A stretch of DNA of 64,000 nucleotides, from the NCBI GenBank assembly GCA_039177505.1, contig JBCDFR010000002.1:1-64000 (forward strand). The letters run 5' to 3'. The DNA is from JABSQH01 sp039177505. GTDB taxonomy: Bacteria > Actinomycetota > Acidimicrobiia > Acidimicrobiales > Ilumatobacteraceae. Below, piece by piece: positions 1 to 8,270 of this stretch. A program made the translations under genes and the position numbers. How positions within the stretch are numbered: position 1 is the first letter of the stretch; each line of letters starts with the position of its first letter. Below the pieces are notes generated by a model. It saw only the letters and a list, made by a program, of their open reading frames with translations. It was not told the origin of the DNA and ran no database searches.

Positions 1-1
1 C

Positions 2-148
2 CTCACGGTCACTTGGGAGCTTGCGATCGACGAAACGATCGACGGCGAGACGCTCCAATCCGAGCCGCGGCCGCGGTTGACGGTGTTCGCGTGGGACGGC
101 GATCGATGGCAGGTCGCCGGACACGCGAACTTCAACACACCGGGCTGA
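2..148 (+). CDS. NTF2-like/SnoaL-like protein, C-terminal fragment (5' end outside window)
   Basis: An open frame enters from the left edge and ends at a TGA at 146-148, giving 48 visible residues. The end reads RLTVFAWDGDRWQVAGHANF, which resembles the last beta strands of nuclear-transport-factor-2-like (DUF4440/SnoaL-type) proteins, where a strand with a W-D-G-W pattern is followed by HANFN. Members are small alpha+beta cone-fold proteins with varied enzymatic or scaffold roles, so no reaction can be assigned. The start and most of the domain lie upstream of the window. Confidence 0.5.
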   Translation, partial: LTVTWELAIDETIDGETLQSEPRPRLTVFAWDGDRWQVAGHANFNTPG

Positions 149-550
149 AGCGACGGAGCTCTGCAGCACACCGACCGACCGACACAAACCAGCCTGGGAC
201 AACTCGTCAGCATCAAGGACAACCACCGGCGCAGCACGTCGTAGGCGCCCTCGGCGACGGACACAGTCGCTTCGGTCCGTTCGTCCGAGGTAGTCGCCGA
301 CGGTCGTCAGATGCTGTTGCCGCGATGTGGGGCCCGACTCGCACGCGGTCTGGCGGGTAGCTCTCGATTCGGCCTTGGAAAGACACACCGCTGGCGTGGT
401 CTCGATCTCACGTGACCCATATCGCAGCTTCCGTCACGAAGGGCCGACAGCGAAGACCGTCGCACGCACGCATGGTCGCAGTGAACCCTCGATCGATTCT
501 TGCGTGACGCACAGGTAGCGCACAACATCGGTAGCGCAGTGTGCGACACG
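149..550. other. Intergenic stretch, no recognisable gene
   Basis: About 400 bases between the NTF2-like end and the ABM-like gene. Open frames on both strands are Arg/Ser-rich, match no family I recognise, and none has a convincing ribosome binding site. I see no tRNA, repeat array or strong hairpin. It presumably carries the promoter of the gene at 551. Confidence 0.5.
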
Positions 551-880
551 ATGAGCATCCACACCGATCACCAACGCTCGACCGCACCCGGAGACTTCGA
601 CGAGACCCGTACGACGAAGGTCTTCGTCCGTTTCGAGGTGGAGGACTACGACACCTGGCGAGCTGTATTCGAAACACGACGAGCAGCCCGCGAGGCGGCT
701 GGTATCCGCAACATGGAGATCTTCCGCGATCCCTCCGGCCCGAGTTCGGTGCTGTTCGTCGCCGACGCATGTCCGGAGATGTTTCTGAACCTGATGAACA
801 AGCCTGAACAGCGAGCGGGCATGGAGAAGGCCGGTGTGATCTATCCGATCCAGATCTTCGCCGGCGACCCGATGAGCTGA
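551..880 (+). CDS. Small dimeric alpha/beta-barrel (ABM-like) protein
   Basis: Predicted 109 residues from ATG 551. The frame stays open to an earlier ATG at 500, but those residues are low-complexity and the domain begins around residue 20. The segment FVRFEVEDYDTWRAVFE, the helix rich in R/A, and the later helix MEKAGV follow the ferredoxin-like pattern of antibiotic-biosynthesis-monooxygenase/stress-responsive barrel proteins (beta strand, D-Y-x-x-W helix, strand, C-terminal strand). These are usually small dimers, sometimes cofactor-free oxygenases, often of unknown role. The gene stands alone between an intergenic stretch and the tRNA on the other strand. The family call is by pattern only and no function is claimed. 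Confidence 0.55.
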   Translation: MSIHTDHQRSTAPGDFDETRTTKVFVRFEVEDYDTWRAVFETRRAAREAAGIRNMEIFRDPSGPSSVLFVADACPEMFLNLMNKPEQRAGMEKAGVIYPIQIFAGDPMS

Positions 881-952
881 CCTCCCCCAAAACGAACTGG
901 CATAACCGGTGCGGCGCGCAAGCACCGACTCGCACCGCCATGTTCGATCGTG

Positions 953-1027
953 TCGGGCTGGGGAGATTCGAACTCCCGACCTCTTGTCCCCCAGACAAGC
1001 GCGCTAACCAAGCTGCGCCACAGCCCG
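953..1027 (-). tRNA. tRNA-Pro (anticodon GGG)
   Basis: The reverse complement folds as a full 75-nt cloverleaf. The acceptor is CGGGCTG/CAGCCCG with discriminator A. The D arm has GCGC/GCGC with a TTGGTTA-type loop. The anticodon stem CTTGT/ACAAG carries a 7-base loop CTGGGGG, which gives anticodon GGG (Pro). The T arm is GGGAG-TTCGAAT-CTCCC. The genome continues ACAC after the acceptor, so no CCA is encoded and it would be added enzymatically. Confidence 0.95.
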
Positions 1028-1132
1028 TGTTGTGGATCGCTGATGCTAGCGGGCAACCATGCTGCCGAGACGGGGTCATGGAGCAAGAGTCACTCGCACC
1101 GACGAAGCGGCGTTTTCCCTCGCTCATCTGTC

Positions 1133-1379
1133 GTCGGGGTGAAAGATCGCGACACCGGAGTGTGGAACGATCTCGATCTGACCAAGACCGACTACGTCGT
1201 GGTGACGAACAGCTTCATCGCTAGTGGTCGTGACGGCCGTGACGCTTTCGGCGTGGCCTTCGAGGAGGGCCGCAGCGGCACCGTGCTGGTCCCGGCACCA
1301 GAGGACTTCTCCACCCAGAACTTCACCGACGTCCCTGACGCAGTGTCGCGACAGTTGGTGCCTGGCACCAGATGTCGTA
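1133..1379 (+). pseudogene. Remnant of a 5'-nucleotidase/UshA-type gene (C-terminal end)
   Basis: The + frame contains DYVVVTNSFIASGRDG followed by a short loop and EDFSTQNFTD. This recalls the C-terminal substrate-specificity domain of secreted 5'-nucleotidases (TNSFIAxGGDG; the second G is R here). Upstream the frame runs back through the antisense of tRNA-Pro with no start codon, metallophosphatase motifs or signal peptide. Downstream it runs into the antisense of the next gene. So only about 75 residues of recognisable coding sequence survive, wedged between the tRNA and the flavodoxin-like gene. The match is from memory of the family and should be treated as probable. It may be residue of a larger gene lost at the tRNA locus. 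Confidence 0.45.
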
Positions 1380-2102
1380 CTAGTCGGGGTCTGGTGACTG
1401 CTGGGCGGCGTTGGGAACGTCTTGCCACGAAGCGGGCACGTTGCCGTACGCCGGAAGACCACCGCTGTCTTTCAGCATGCGGGCGGTGTGCATCAGGTTC
1501 CAGGACATGAACGTGGTGTTGCGCATGGTGAAGTCGTTGTCGTAGCCGGCCGGGGTGCCGCCTCCCTCAGGAACGTCGCCGTAGCTCGCCCCTGGTCCTG
1601 CCTCGCCGATCCACCCACAGTCGGCCTGTGGAGGGATCGTGTAGCCGATGTGCTGCAGGGCGTAGAGCACGTCACGAGCACACGCCTTCACCCCGTCCTC
1701 GTTGCCCGTCACGACGCACCCTGCGGTCTTTCCGTAGTAGGCCCACTGACCCCGATCGTTGAACTCGCCGGAGTGCGCGTACATCCGCTCGATGGCCAAC
1801 GTGGCCACGCTCGATTTCACGCCTAACCAGATCGGAGTGCCAAGCACGAAGATGTCCGCGGCGAAGATGCGCTCTTGGATCCCGGGCCACTCATCGCGCT
1901 GGCCGTACTGCTCCCCCGCGTCCTCCACCACGCCGACACCGATGAAGTGATCGCGCATGTGGATCAGGTCGACCGATACTGCCTGATCGCGCATGATGCC
2001 CGCTGCTCGCCGCATCAGCCGCATCGTGTGCGATGAGCTGGCGTCGGCAGAGAGCGACGTGTTGAGGAACACCGCAGAGAGATCGTCGAACTTCGTATCC
2101 AC
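1380..2102 (-). CDS. Flavodoxin-like NAD(P)H-dependent FMN reductase family protein
   Basis: 240 residues from ATG at 2102. The N-terminal AVFLNTSLSADASSSHT pattern is the phosphate-binding loop of the FMN_red/flavodoxin fold, in which a hydrophobic strand is followed by Ser/Thr residues that hold FMN phosphate. Around residues 85-105 there is DIFVLGTPIWLGVKSS, the usual P-x-W loop over the isoalloxazine ring. Later KTAGCVVTGNEDG is a third strand and loop typical of the family. The C-terminal third (Tyr/Gly-rich) is less standard. It would reduce quinones, azo compounds or similar using NAD(P)H. No operon partner: its 3' end abuts the 5'-nucleotidase remnant and the next genes on the same strand end 43 bp upstream of its start. 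Substrate unknown. Confidence 0.75.
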   Translation of the reverse strand: MDTKFDDLSAVFLNTSLSADASSSHTMRLMRRAAGIMRDQAVSVDLIHMRDHFIGVGVVEDAGEQYGQRDEWPGIQERIFAADIFVLGTPIWLGVKSSVATLAIERMYAHSGEFNDRGQWAYYGKTAGCVVTGNEDGVKACARDVLYALQHIGYTIPPQADCGWIGEAGPGASYGDVPEGGGTPAGYDNDFTMRNTTFMSWNLMHTARMLKDSGGLPAYGNVPASWQDVPNAAQQSPDPD

Positions 2103-2145
2103 GGCGGGTCAGCCTGGCACACGCGTACACCCACACTGACGTGGA

Positions 2146-2343
2146 TCACATGAACAGATCGACAACCCGCCAGCCGAGGTAGGCCACGAGGGCAACGATC
2201 ATCAGCTTGAAGTGCCACGGCGCCTTCTCGTCGACGACCTCGTCGGTCTGTGCCTCGACGACCGCATCACACTCCGGGCAGGTTCCGTCATCGTTCATCG
2301 CGTTCGGTGTCCAGTACCTGGAGCACTCCTCGCACCAGGGCAT
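2146..2343 (-). CDS. Small zinc-ribbon membrane protein
   Basis: 65 residues. Two CxxC knuckles (C4/C7 and C22/C25) suggest a zinc ribbon, followed by a short acidic linker and one C-terminal transmembrane segment (about residues 44-64). The start ATG (2341-2343) overlaps the last base of der, so it is probably translated from the same message. Function unknown; small proteins of this kind are common next to der in actinobacteria, which is a recollection rather than something shown here. Confidence 0.75.
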   Translation of the reverse strand: MPWCEECSRYWTPNAMNDDGTCPECDAVVEAQTDEVVDEKAPWHFKLMIVALVAYLGWRVVDLFM

Positions 2344-3674
2344 CAGCTGCGCTTTCGCACCCTCAACTTGATCGCAGTCGCCCCGAGGTTGAACTCGTCG
2401 CGGATGACTCGCTCGAGATACCGCAAGTAGTGCGGGGGCACCGTGCGGTTGACGAACAGTGTGAAGGTCGGCGGTTCGGCGGCTCCCTGTACGGCGTACA
2501 ACACGCGCACGCCACCAGGGCCAGGCTGTCGTTCCTGGGCGGCCGCGATGACGCGGTTGACGTCCTTGGTCGGCAGACGCGTGTGGTACTGCTCGATCGA
2601 CTCGCGCAGGGCCGGCATGAGCTTGTTGAGGTTCTTGCCGGTGAGAGCGGAGATACGCAGGACCGGGACGTCGCCGACAAAGGCCAGTCGACGCCGCAAC
2701 TCGGACAGCACCTGCTCCCGGGCCTCTGCATCAAGCAGCTCCCATTTGTTCAGCACGAGCAGGATTGGACACCCAGCGGCATCGATCCGCTCGGCGAGAC
2801 GTTGGTCTTGAGCGGTGATCCCCACCGTGGCATCGATCACCAAGAACGCCACGTCGGCATCGTCGATCGAACGCAAAGCGCGGACGAACGAGTAGTACTC
2901 GGCCGAGTCGTCGATCTTGCCCTTGCGGCGCATACCGGCGGTGTCGATGAAGATGACCGGCCCATCGGGGGTGTCGACGCGCGTGTCGATCGAGTCACGT
3001 GTCGTCCCGGCGAGGTCGTGGACGACCGCTCGCTCCTCCCCCACCAGCTTGTTGAACAACGTGCTCTTGCCGACGTTCGGTCGCCCGACGATCGCCACCC
3101 GCGGTGCGTCATCGTCGATCTCCTCCGAAATACCGGGGATCTCGTGCGTGTCGCGCACGTTGTCGCGAACAGCATCGGCCTCGCTCGAAAGGCGTGCCAC
3201 GACCGCATCGAGCAAGTCGCCGGCCCGGCGACCATGCAGCGCACTGACCGGGAGCGGTTCGCCGAGGCCGAGCGACATGAACTCCCACATCTCGTTCTCG
3301 CGGCGGTCGTTGTCAGCCTTGTTGGCGACCACGAGCACCGGCGCATCGAGGCGCCGCAGCCAATTGGCGATCGTCTGGTCATCATCGGAGATACCGACGG
3401 CCGCATCGACGACGAACAGCACCACGTCGGCGTCGCGCACTGCGGTTTCGACTTGTCCGCTGACCTTGCTAGCGAGCAGGTCGCCGCTCGGCATCCATCC
3501 GCCGGTGTCGACGACCGAAAACGGCACCCCGAGCCACTCGGCATCGAGTGTCTTGCGGTCACGGGTCACGCCCGGGCGATCTTCGACGATCGCCTCCTGG
3601 CTCCCGAGGATGCGGTTGAACAATGTGCTCTTGCCGACGTTCGGGCGGCCAACGATCACCACGGTGCCACTCAT
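2343..3674 (-). CDS. der: Ribosome biogenesis GTPase Der (EngA)
   Basis: 443 residues with two tandem GTPase domains. The first begins at residue 2 with the P-loop GRPNVGKST, then DTGG and NKAD. The second, around residue 180, repeats GRPNVGKST, DTAGMRR and NKWE. The C-terminal KH-like domain ends at the stop and contains HYLRYLERVIRDEFN. Der is a double GTPase needed for 50S subunit maturation. Its ATG lies within the last codons of the upstream DUF512 gene (4-nt overlap), so the two are translationally coupled. Length and motifs are standard for the family. Confidence 0.98.
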   Translation of the reverse strand: MSGTVVIVGRPNVGKSTLFNRILGSQEAIVEDRPGVTRDRKTLDAEWLGVPFSVVDTGGWMPSGDLLASKVSGQVETAVRDADVVLFVVDAAVGISDDDQTIANWLRRLDAPVLVVANKADNDRRENEMWEFMSLGLGEPLPVSALHGRRAGDLLDAVVARLSSEADAVRDNVRDTHEIPGISEEIDDDAPRVAIVGRPNVGKSTLFNKLVGEERAVVHDLAGTTRDSIDTRVDTPDGPVIFIDTAGMRRKGKIDDSAEYYSFVRALRSIDDADVAFLVIDATVGITAQDQRLAERIDAAGCPILLVLNKWELLDAEAREQVLSELRRRLAFVGDVPVLRISALTGKNLNKLMPALRESIEQYHTRLPTKDVNRVIAAAQERQPGPGGVRVLYAVQGAAEPPTFTLFVNRTVPPHYLRYLERVIRDEFNLGATAIKLRVRKRS

Positions 3675-5107
3675 GCGGCCACCTCCAATGCCGAGCGCAG
3701 TGCCTTGCCGTCGGTGGCGACGACCTCGACGGGCCGCGGCAGCTCGTTGATGGCGACACCGTCGAGGAAGCGCCCGTCGTCGGACAAGCAGACATCTGGG
3801 AGGAGGTACCGGTGCCCAGCGGGTTGTGTTCCGAGCACACGCGCGACGTCGCTGCCGGTCATGAGACCCGTGACGCCGGTGTTGCCGCCGAAGAAGTTGT
3901 TGTCGACCGGCAGCACCCGGACGTCGTCGCGGCCGAGCTCGGCGACCAGCGGCTCGATGACGCGCGCGCCCATCGCGCCGGTCAGCACACCGACCGGCGC
4001 CCGCCGGCTCGGACGCATCGTCACGCCGACCGACACCGCCGTATCGACCGCAGCATCTACCGCGGGCTCAGCCTCGTGCGACGAACAGGTGCGCAGTCCC
4101 GTGTACGCGGCAGGGTTGGGCGGAGCGTCGACCGCAGCGAAGAAACCTCGGCGGACGCCGGTTATCCCATCGGCCTGACCGCGGAACTCCGATTCGAAGG
4201 TGCGCGCCATACCGATGCCGTCTTCGTGCATGGGGAAGCCGTCGTAGTCCGAGCCCGCTGGAAACGGGCGTTGCGCCATCAGGTAGTACTCGTCTGCGGC
4301 ATACACCATGCGTCGGCCGAGCACATCGAAGAACGTGTGCTGCCAGCTCTCGATCGTGTCGACGATCGCTGCCGCCTCGGCCTGAGTGTGCGGGCGCATC
4401 GTGTCGGCGGGATTGAAGCGCGACACGCCGAGCGGGACCACCGCAACGGCGTCGAGCTCGGGGTACTCGTCGAGGATCCCCGCCATCGTGTCGTCGAACA
4501 CCGCGCCGTCGTTCTGCCCCGGGCACACGACGACCTGTCCACGCACCGAGATTCCGTGGTCGAGCAACGCACGGAGCCAGCGCAGGCTCGTCGCGCCGCG
4601 TCGGTTCTTCAGCATGTGCGCGCGCATCTCGGGATCGGTCGCATGGATGCTCACGTGCAGCGGGGAGAGCCGTTCGGTCACCACACGTTCGAGGTCGGCT
4701 TCGGTGAATCGGGTCAGCGTCGTGAAGTTGCCGTACAGAAACGACAATCGGTAGTCGTCGTCTTTCAAATACAGGCTTCGGCGCATGCCCTTTGGCAACT
4801 GATAGATGAAGCAGAATTCGCAGTGGTTGTCACACGTGCGAACGCGATCGAACACCGCACTCGATACCTCGACGCCGAGCGGGGCGCCCGGCGCCTTGTC
4901 GATCGTGAATGCCAATTCGAGTCCGCCGCGGACGACGTCGAGCTCGACGTTCGGCTCATCGGTCGCGAAGGTCCACTCGATGACGTCTCGCGGTTCGTCA
5001 CCATTGACGCGCACGATCTCGTCGCCAGGGAGCACGCCGGCATCGGCCGCTGGCGATTGAGGGGTGACCGACACCACGGTCGGCGACAGCGCAGCACGGG
5101 CGGACAT
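3671..5107 (-). CDS. PDZ / radical-SAM-like DUF512 protein
   Basis: 478 residues. A PDZ-like domain occupies about residues 8-62 (SPAADAGVLPGDEIVRVNG). It is followed by a radical-SAM-type cysteine cluster CDNHCEFCF and the conserved YGNFTTLTRF and HATDP segments, then a C-terminal DUF512 domain. This architecture matches the conserved 'putative radical SAM, TIGR03279-type' family. Members probably bind an iron-sulfur cluster and SAM, but no reaction has been proven to my knowledge. Overlaps der by 4 nt and is divergent from ispH 49 bp away, so the short gap must carry both promoters. Confidence 0.9.
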   Translation of the reverse strand: MSARAALSPTVVSVTPQSPAADAGVLPGDEIVRVNGDEPRDVIEWTFATDEPNVELDVVRGGLELAFTIDKAPGAPLGVEVSSAVFDRVRTCDNHCEFCFIYQLPKGMRRSLYLKDDDYRLSFLYGNFTTLTRFTEADLERVVTERLSPLHVSIHATDPEMRAHMLKNRRGATSLRWLRALLDHGISVRGQVVVCPGQNDGAVFDDTMAGILDEYPELDAVAVVPLGVSRFNPADTMRPHTQAEAAAIVDTIESWQHTFFDVLGRRMVYAADEYYLMAQRPFPAGSDYDGFPMHEDGIGMARTFESEFRGQADGITGVRRGFFAAVDAPPNPAAYTGLRTCSSHEAEPAVDAAVDTAVSVGVTMRPSRRAPVGVLTGAMGARVIEPLVAELGRDDVRVLPVDNNFFGGNTGVTGLMTGSDVARVLGTQPAGHRYLLPDVCLSDDGRFLDGVAINELPRPVEVVATDGKALRSALEVAA

Positions 5108-5156
5108 AGCCGGGTCAGGCTACCGGTGGCCTCTCGACGGTAGATTCGGCATCACC

Positions 5157-6191
5157 ATGTCGGTCGAGCACGTGCTCCTCGCCCAACCCCGTGGCTTCTG
5201 CGCAGGCGTCGAGATGGCCATCAAGGCGTTGGCCTGGATGGTTCGGGCGTACCCGTCTCCCGTGTACTGCTACCACGAGATCGTCCACAACAAGCTCGTC
5301 GTCGAGCGCTTCGAGGCGCAGGGCGTCGTGTTCGTCGACTCGATCGACGTAGTGCCTGCGGGGAGCCCGATCATGCTCTCGGCCCACGGTTCTGCTCCCG
5401 AGGTGGTCGACGCGGCCCGCGCCCGCGGCTCGTACGTCGTCGACTCGGTGTGTCCGCTCGTGACCAAGGTGCACCACGAGGTCAAGGTCCGTGCGGGCAA
5501 GGGGTATCGCATCGTCTACGTCGGTCATGAGGGCCACGAGGAAGCCGTCGGCACGATGGCGGTCGCTCCGCAGGCGATCGATCGGGTGGAGACGGTGGCC
5601 GACGTCAAGGCGCTCGACGACATCGCCGAGCCGGTCGCCCTGCTGGCCCAGACCACGTTGTCGCACCGCGACTGGGAGGGCGTCGCGGTCGCGGTGCGCG
5701 ACCGGTTCCCGGAGGTGTGGACACCTGGTCGGAGCGACCTGTGCTTCGCCACCACCAACCGGCAGGCGGCGCTGATGGAGTTGGCCCACCGTTGTGACGC
5801 CATCGTCGTCATCGGCTCGGCCAACTCCTCGAACACGCGGGCACTCGAACAGCTAGCGATCGAGGAAGGCTGTTCTCGGGTCTACCGGGTGAACTCGGTT
5901 GGTGAATTGCCCACCGACCTCGATGGGATCGTTGGCGTCACCGCTGGAGCGTCCGCTCCTGAAGAACTCGTCGACGAGGTGATCGAGTTCCTCGACCCAA
6001 CGGCCGGTGTGGAGCTTGTCGATGTGACCGACGAAGACGAGTACTTCCCGCCGCCGCGCAATATTCGTGAGCTGCAAGAGGCGATCGAAACGGTGGCCAC
6101 GGTCATGCTCGGCGGAACCCTCCTCGATCGGCCGGCGATGGACGATCGCTCGCTCGGAGCGAGCGATGTCCTTGCATCACTTGCCCGTTAG
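5157..6191 (+). CDS. ispH: 4-hydroxy-3-methylbut-2-enyl diphosphate reductase
   Basis: 344 residues from ATG 5157; the frame is open further upstream but the domain starts at this Met. N-terminal QPRGFCAGVEMAI holds the first Fe-S cysteine, DSVCPLVTKVH the second and SDLCFATTNRQ the third. Other conserved segments are HEIVHN, SAHGSAPEV, GHEGHEEAVGT, and SANSSNT, which binds the diphosphate. IspH is the last step of the non-mevalonate (MEP) pathway, giving IPP and DMAPP, the precursors of the polyprenyl phosphates used by the glycan enzymes in this window. A single gene, divergent from the DUF512 protein, ending at a palindrome that also faces the acyl-CoA dehydrogenase. Confidence 0.97.
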   Translation: MSVEHVLLAQPRGFCAGVEMAIKALAWMVRAYPSPVYCYHEIVHNKLVVERFEAQGVVFVDSIDVVPAGSPIMLSAHGSAPEVVDAARARGSYVVDSVCPLVTKVHHEVKVRAGKGYRIVYVGHEGHEEAVGTMAVAPQAIDRVETVADVKALDDIAEPVALLAQTTLSHRDWEGVAVAVRDRFPEVWTPGRSDLCFATTNRQAALMELAHRCDAIVVIGSANSSNTRALEQLAIEEGCSRVYRVNSVGELPTDLDGIVGVTAGASAPEELVDEVIEFLDPTAGVELVDVTDEDEYFPPPRNIRELQEAIETVATVMLGGTLLDRPAMDDRSLGASDVLASLAR

Positions 6192-6205
6192 GCCCACGCG
6201 GCCGT

Positions 6206-6219
6206 GCCGCCATGGCGGC
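6206..6219. terminator. Perfect GC palindrome between convergent genes (possible bidirectional terminator)
   Basis: GCCGCCATGGCGGC is a perfect 14-nt palindrome 15 bases after the ispH stop and 45 bases after the acyl-CoA dehydrogenase stop on the other strand. There is no T-run, so it is not a classical intrinsic terminator. GC-rich hairpins without U tracts are common at gene ends in actinobacteria. Confidence 0.35.
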
Positions 6220-6263
6220 GCCGAGCCTTCGGACCGGCACCTACCCCACACCGAGCAGCGGCA

Positions 6264-7472
6264 CTAATTGCGTGGCACCTCCGACCACGGGACCTCGCGG
6301 TCGACGCGGACATCGCCCGGCAGGCCGAGCACCCGCTCGCCGAGGATGTTCTTCATCACTTCGGTCGTGCCACCCTCGATCGAGTTGGCCCGGCTGCGGA
6401 GGAACGCCTTCTGTAGCGTGTCGGCGCCCATCGCGGTCTCGGGCCGGATCATCTCGTAGCTGCCGTACAGCAAACCCTCCGCACCGAGCAGGTTCATCGC
6501 CTCGCTGTAGATGTCCTTGTTGAGGTCGGCTGATGCCATCTTGCCGATCGAACCTTCGGGACCGGGGTCGCCGGCCTTGCGCATCTGGTTGGCACGGATG
6601 TTCGTAAGCCGCAGCACCTCGGCGCGCGCCCACAGCTTCATCACTTCATCGCGAGCCGCCGTGGTCTTGTCGTCGGTGGGCAGGTTGTTCCACACGTCGA
6701 CGAGTGCGGCGATCGTGCCCGAACCCTTCGGCGGCGTGGTGCCGCCGATCGAGACTCGCTCGTTCATCAGCGTGGTCAGCGACGCCCGCCAACCGTCGCC
6801 GGGCCCGCCGAGCATCTCGGAGTCGGCGATGCGCGTGTCGGAGAAGAACACCTCGTTGAACTCGGCCTCGCCGGTCATCTGCCGCAGCGGGCGGATCTCC
6901 ACGGTCGGATCCTGCATGTCGACCACGAACGCCGTCAGCCCGGCGTGCTTCACCGCCTGCGGATCGGTTCGCACGACCAGCAGTCCCCACTTCGATAGGT
7001 GGGCCAGCGTGGTCCATACCTTCTGACCGTTGACGATCCACTCCTCGCCGTCTTGCACGCCCGACGACGACAGCCCGGCGAAGTCGGAGCCCGAACCGGG
7101 CTCGGAGAACAGCTGACACCAGATCTCTTCGCCGGTGAACAGGGGGCGCAGATACCGCTGCTGCTGCTCGTCAGAGCCCCAGGCGACGATGGTCGGTGCG
7201 CACATCCCGTGACCGATCGGGTTGCGGTACATCGGGTTCGGCGCACCAGCTGCATAAATGCGCTCGTTGATGTTCTTTTGCAGCTTCGGCGAGAGGCCAA
7301 GACCACCCTGCCCTTCCGGAAAGTGCACCCAGGCCAGACCCTTGTCGTACTGCGCGCCGAGGAAAGCCTTCGGATCGGTACTGTCGGGGGGATACTCCGT
7401 GAGTAACTCCTCGACGAGGTCGGCCACCCGCTGCTCTTGCGACGACAACTCGGTCTGATCGATCACAGTCAT
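6264..7472 (-). CDS. Acyl-CoA dehydrogenase family protein
   Basis: 402 residues from ATG 7472; upstream in-frame Met codons add only Arg/Ser-rich sequence. The protein has the N-terminal helical domain, the middle beta domain with LFSEPGSGSDFAGL (substrate and FAD contact), and the C-terminal helical domain ending with SIEGGTTEVMKNILGERVLG, which contains the FAD-binding GGT and the acidic catalytic region. It resembles actinobacterial FadE-like enzymes acting on branched, aromatic or sterol side-chain acyl-CoAs, but the substrate cannot be read from sequence. The flavin reductase-like gene lies 55 bp upstream on the same strand and may be co-transcribed. Confidence 0.9.
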   Translation of the reverse strand: MTVIDQTELSSQEQRVADLVEELLTEYPPDSTDPKAFLGAQYDKGLAWVHFPEGQGGLGLSPKLQKNINERIYAAGAPNPMYRNPIGHGMCAPTIVAWGSDEQQQRYLRPLFTGEEIWCQLFSEPGSGSDFAGLSSSGVQDGEEWIVNGQKVWTTLAHLSKWGLLVVRTDPQAVKHAGLTAFVVDMQDPTVEIRPLRQMTGEAEFNEVFFSDTRIADSEMLGGPGDGWRASLTTLMNERVSIGGTTPPKGSGTIAALVDVWNNLPTDDKTTAARDEVMKLWARAEVLRLTNIRANQMRKAGDPGPEGSIGKMASADLNKDIYSEAMNLLGAEGLLYGSYEMIRPETAMGADTLQKAFLRSRANSIEGGTTEVMKNILGERVLGLPGDVRVDREVPWSEVPRN

Positions 7473-7527
7473 GGCCCTCGACGGTACTGGTCGCCCGGCA
7501 GCGGACCGCAGTCGAGGCAATCGCTCG

Positions 7528-8100
7528 CTACTCCGCAGACGCCGGCTCGTCGGGCAACTCGGCGACCCGTTCAAGGAGCTGATCGCGGATGCTCACGCCA
7601 CGTTCACGGGCGCGATCACCAGTGGCCCGCCATCCGAGCCTGCTCGAGTACACCAGCGGTGGTTCTTTCAACCGGATGGGCTCGACTGCGGTCACCTCGG
7701 CGAACACCAGCTGGTGGTCGCGCATCGCCATTTCGTCGAAGATCGAGCACTGCAGCCAAGCGATCGAGTTTGGCACAACGGGCAGGCCACCGTGGTCCGT
7801 CCACGGCGTGATGTACTCGTCGGCGACGTAGCGGAACTTGCGGCCGGGGTAGCTGAAGTACTGCCCTTCGGCGATCTGGTCGGCGGCAAGCAGACTGGCT
7901 GAGAACTGGCCGGACTCGATCATCAATGGATACGTGTCGTGTTTGGATGAGACGCTGGCCATCACCACCGGCTCCTCGAAGCTGACCTGTGTCAACCAGT
8001 GGCTCGTGTACGCCCTCGCCAGATCGTCGTGGTGTGCGCCGATCACCTGCACTCCCTTGATCATCTGGCCGAGACACTGCTTGATCTCGCGATCGATCAC
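7528..8100 (-). CDS. Flavin reductase-like (FMN-binding split barrel) family protein
   Basis: 190 residues from a GTG at 8100. ATG codons at 8184 and further upstream would add a low-complexity leader, so the start is uncertain. The pattern Q-x-x-K-G-V-Q-V-I-G, the strand SFEEPVVMASV, and the segments FSASLLAADQ and CSIFDEMAMRDHQLVFAEV fit the DIM6/flavin-reductase domain that binds FMN and either supplies reduced flavin or acts as an oxygenase component. Sits upstream of the acyl-CoA dehydrogenase and faces the GlxA-type regulator gene across 170 bp, so the regulator could control it. That control is an inference from position. Confidence 0.75.
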   Translation of the reverse strand: MIDREIKQCLGQMIKGVQVIGAHHDDLARAYTSHWLTQVSFEEPVVMASVSSKHDTYPLMIESGQFSASLLAADQIAEGQYFSYPGRKFRYVADEYITPWTDHGGLPVVPNSIAWLQCSIFDEMAMRDHQLVFAEVTAVEPIRLKEPPLVYSSRLGWRATGDRARERGVSIRDQLLERVAELPDEPASAE

Positions 8101-8168
8101 GGGCGAAGTCTGGCATTCGACTGACCTCAGCGCGGGTGCTGTGAACGGCGAACGATGCAAGCTTCGGA

Positions 8169-8196
8169 GGGCGGGTGCCGACATGCTCGCCCGCCC
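8169..8196. promoter_or_regulatory. Inverted repeat in the divergent region of the flavin reductase and GlxA-type regulator
   Basis: GGGCGGG (8169-8175) and CCCGCCC (8190-8196) form a perfect 7-bp inverted repeat with a 14-base spacer. It sits in the only intergenic region shared by the two divergent genes and is a candidate operator or hairpin. Such GC-only repeats arise often by chance in this genome, so confidence is low. Confidence 0.25.
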
Positions 8197-8270
8197 CAGC
8201 GGGAGCGATGGCATGATCGGTGGGGTCTGTGTCATTGACGCCATCGGTGCGATGCGCCACGATCGACGCC

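Noticed and set aside
2250..4178. Long + strand open frame opposite der and the DUF512 gene
   Set aside because: It is an antisense shadow of clearly conserved genes; its peptide is Arg/His/Asp-rich and matches nothing.
3623..5143. Second long + strand frame opposite the DUF512 protein
   Set aside because: Antisense of a conserved PDZ/DUF512 gene; typical of high-GC third-position bias.
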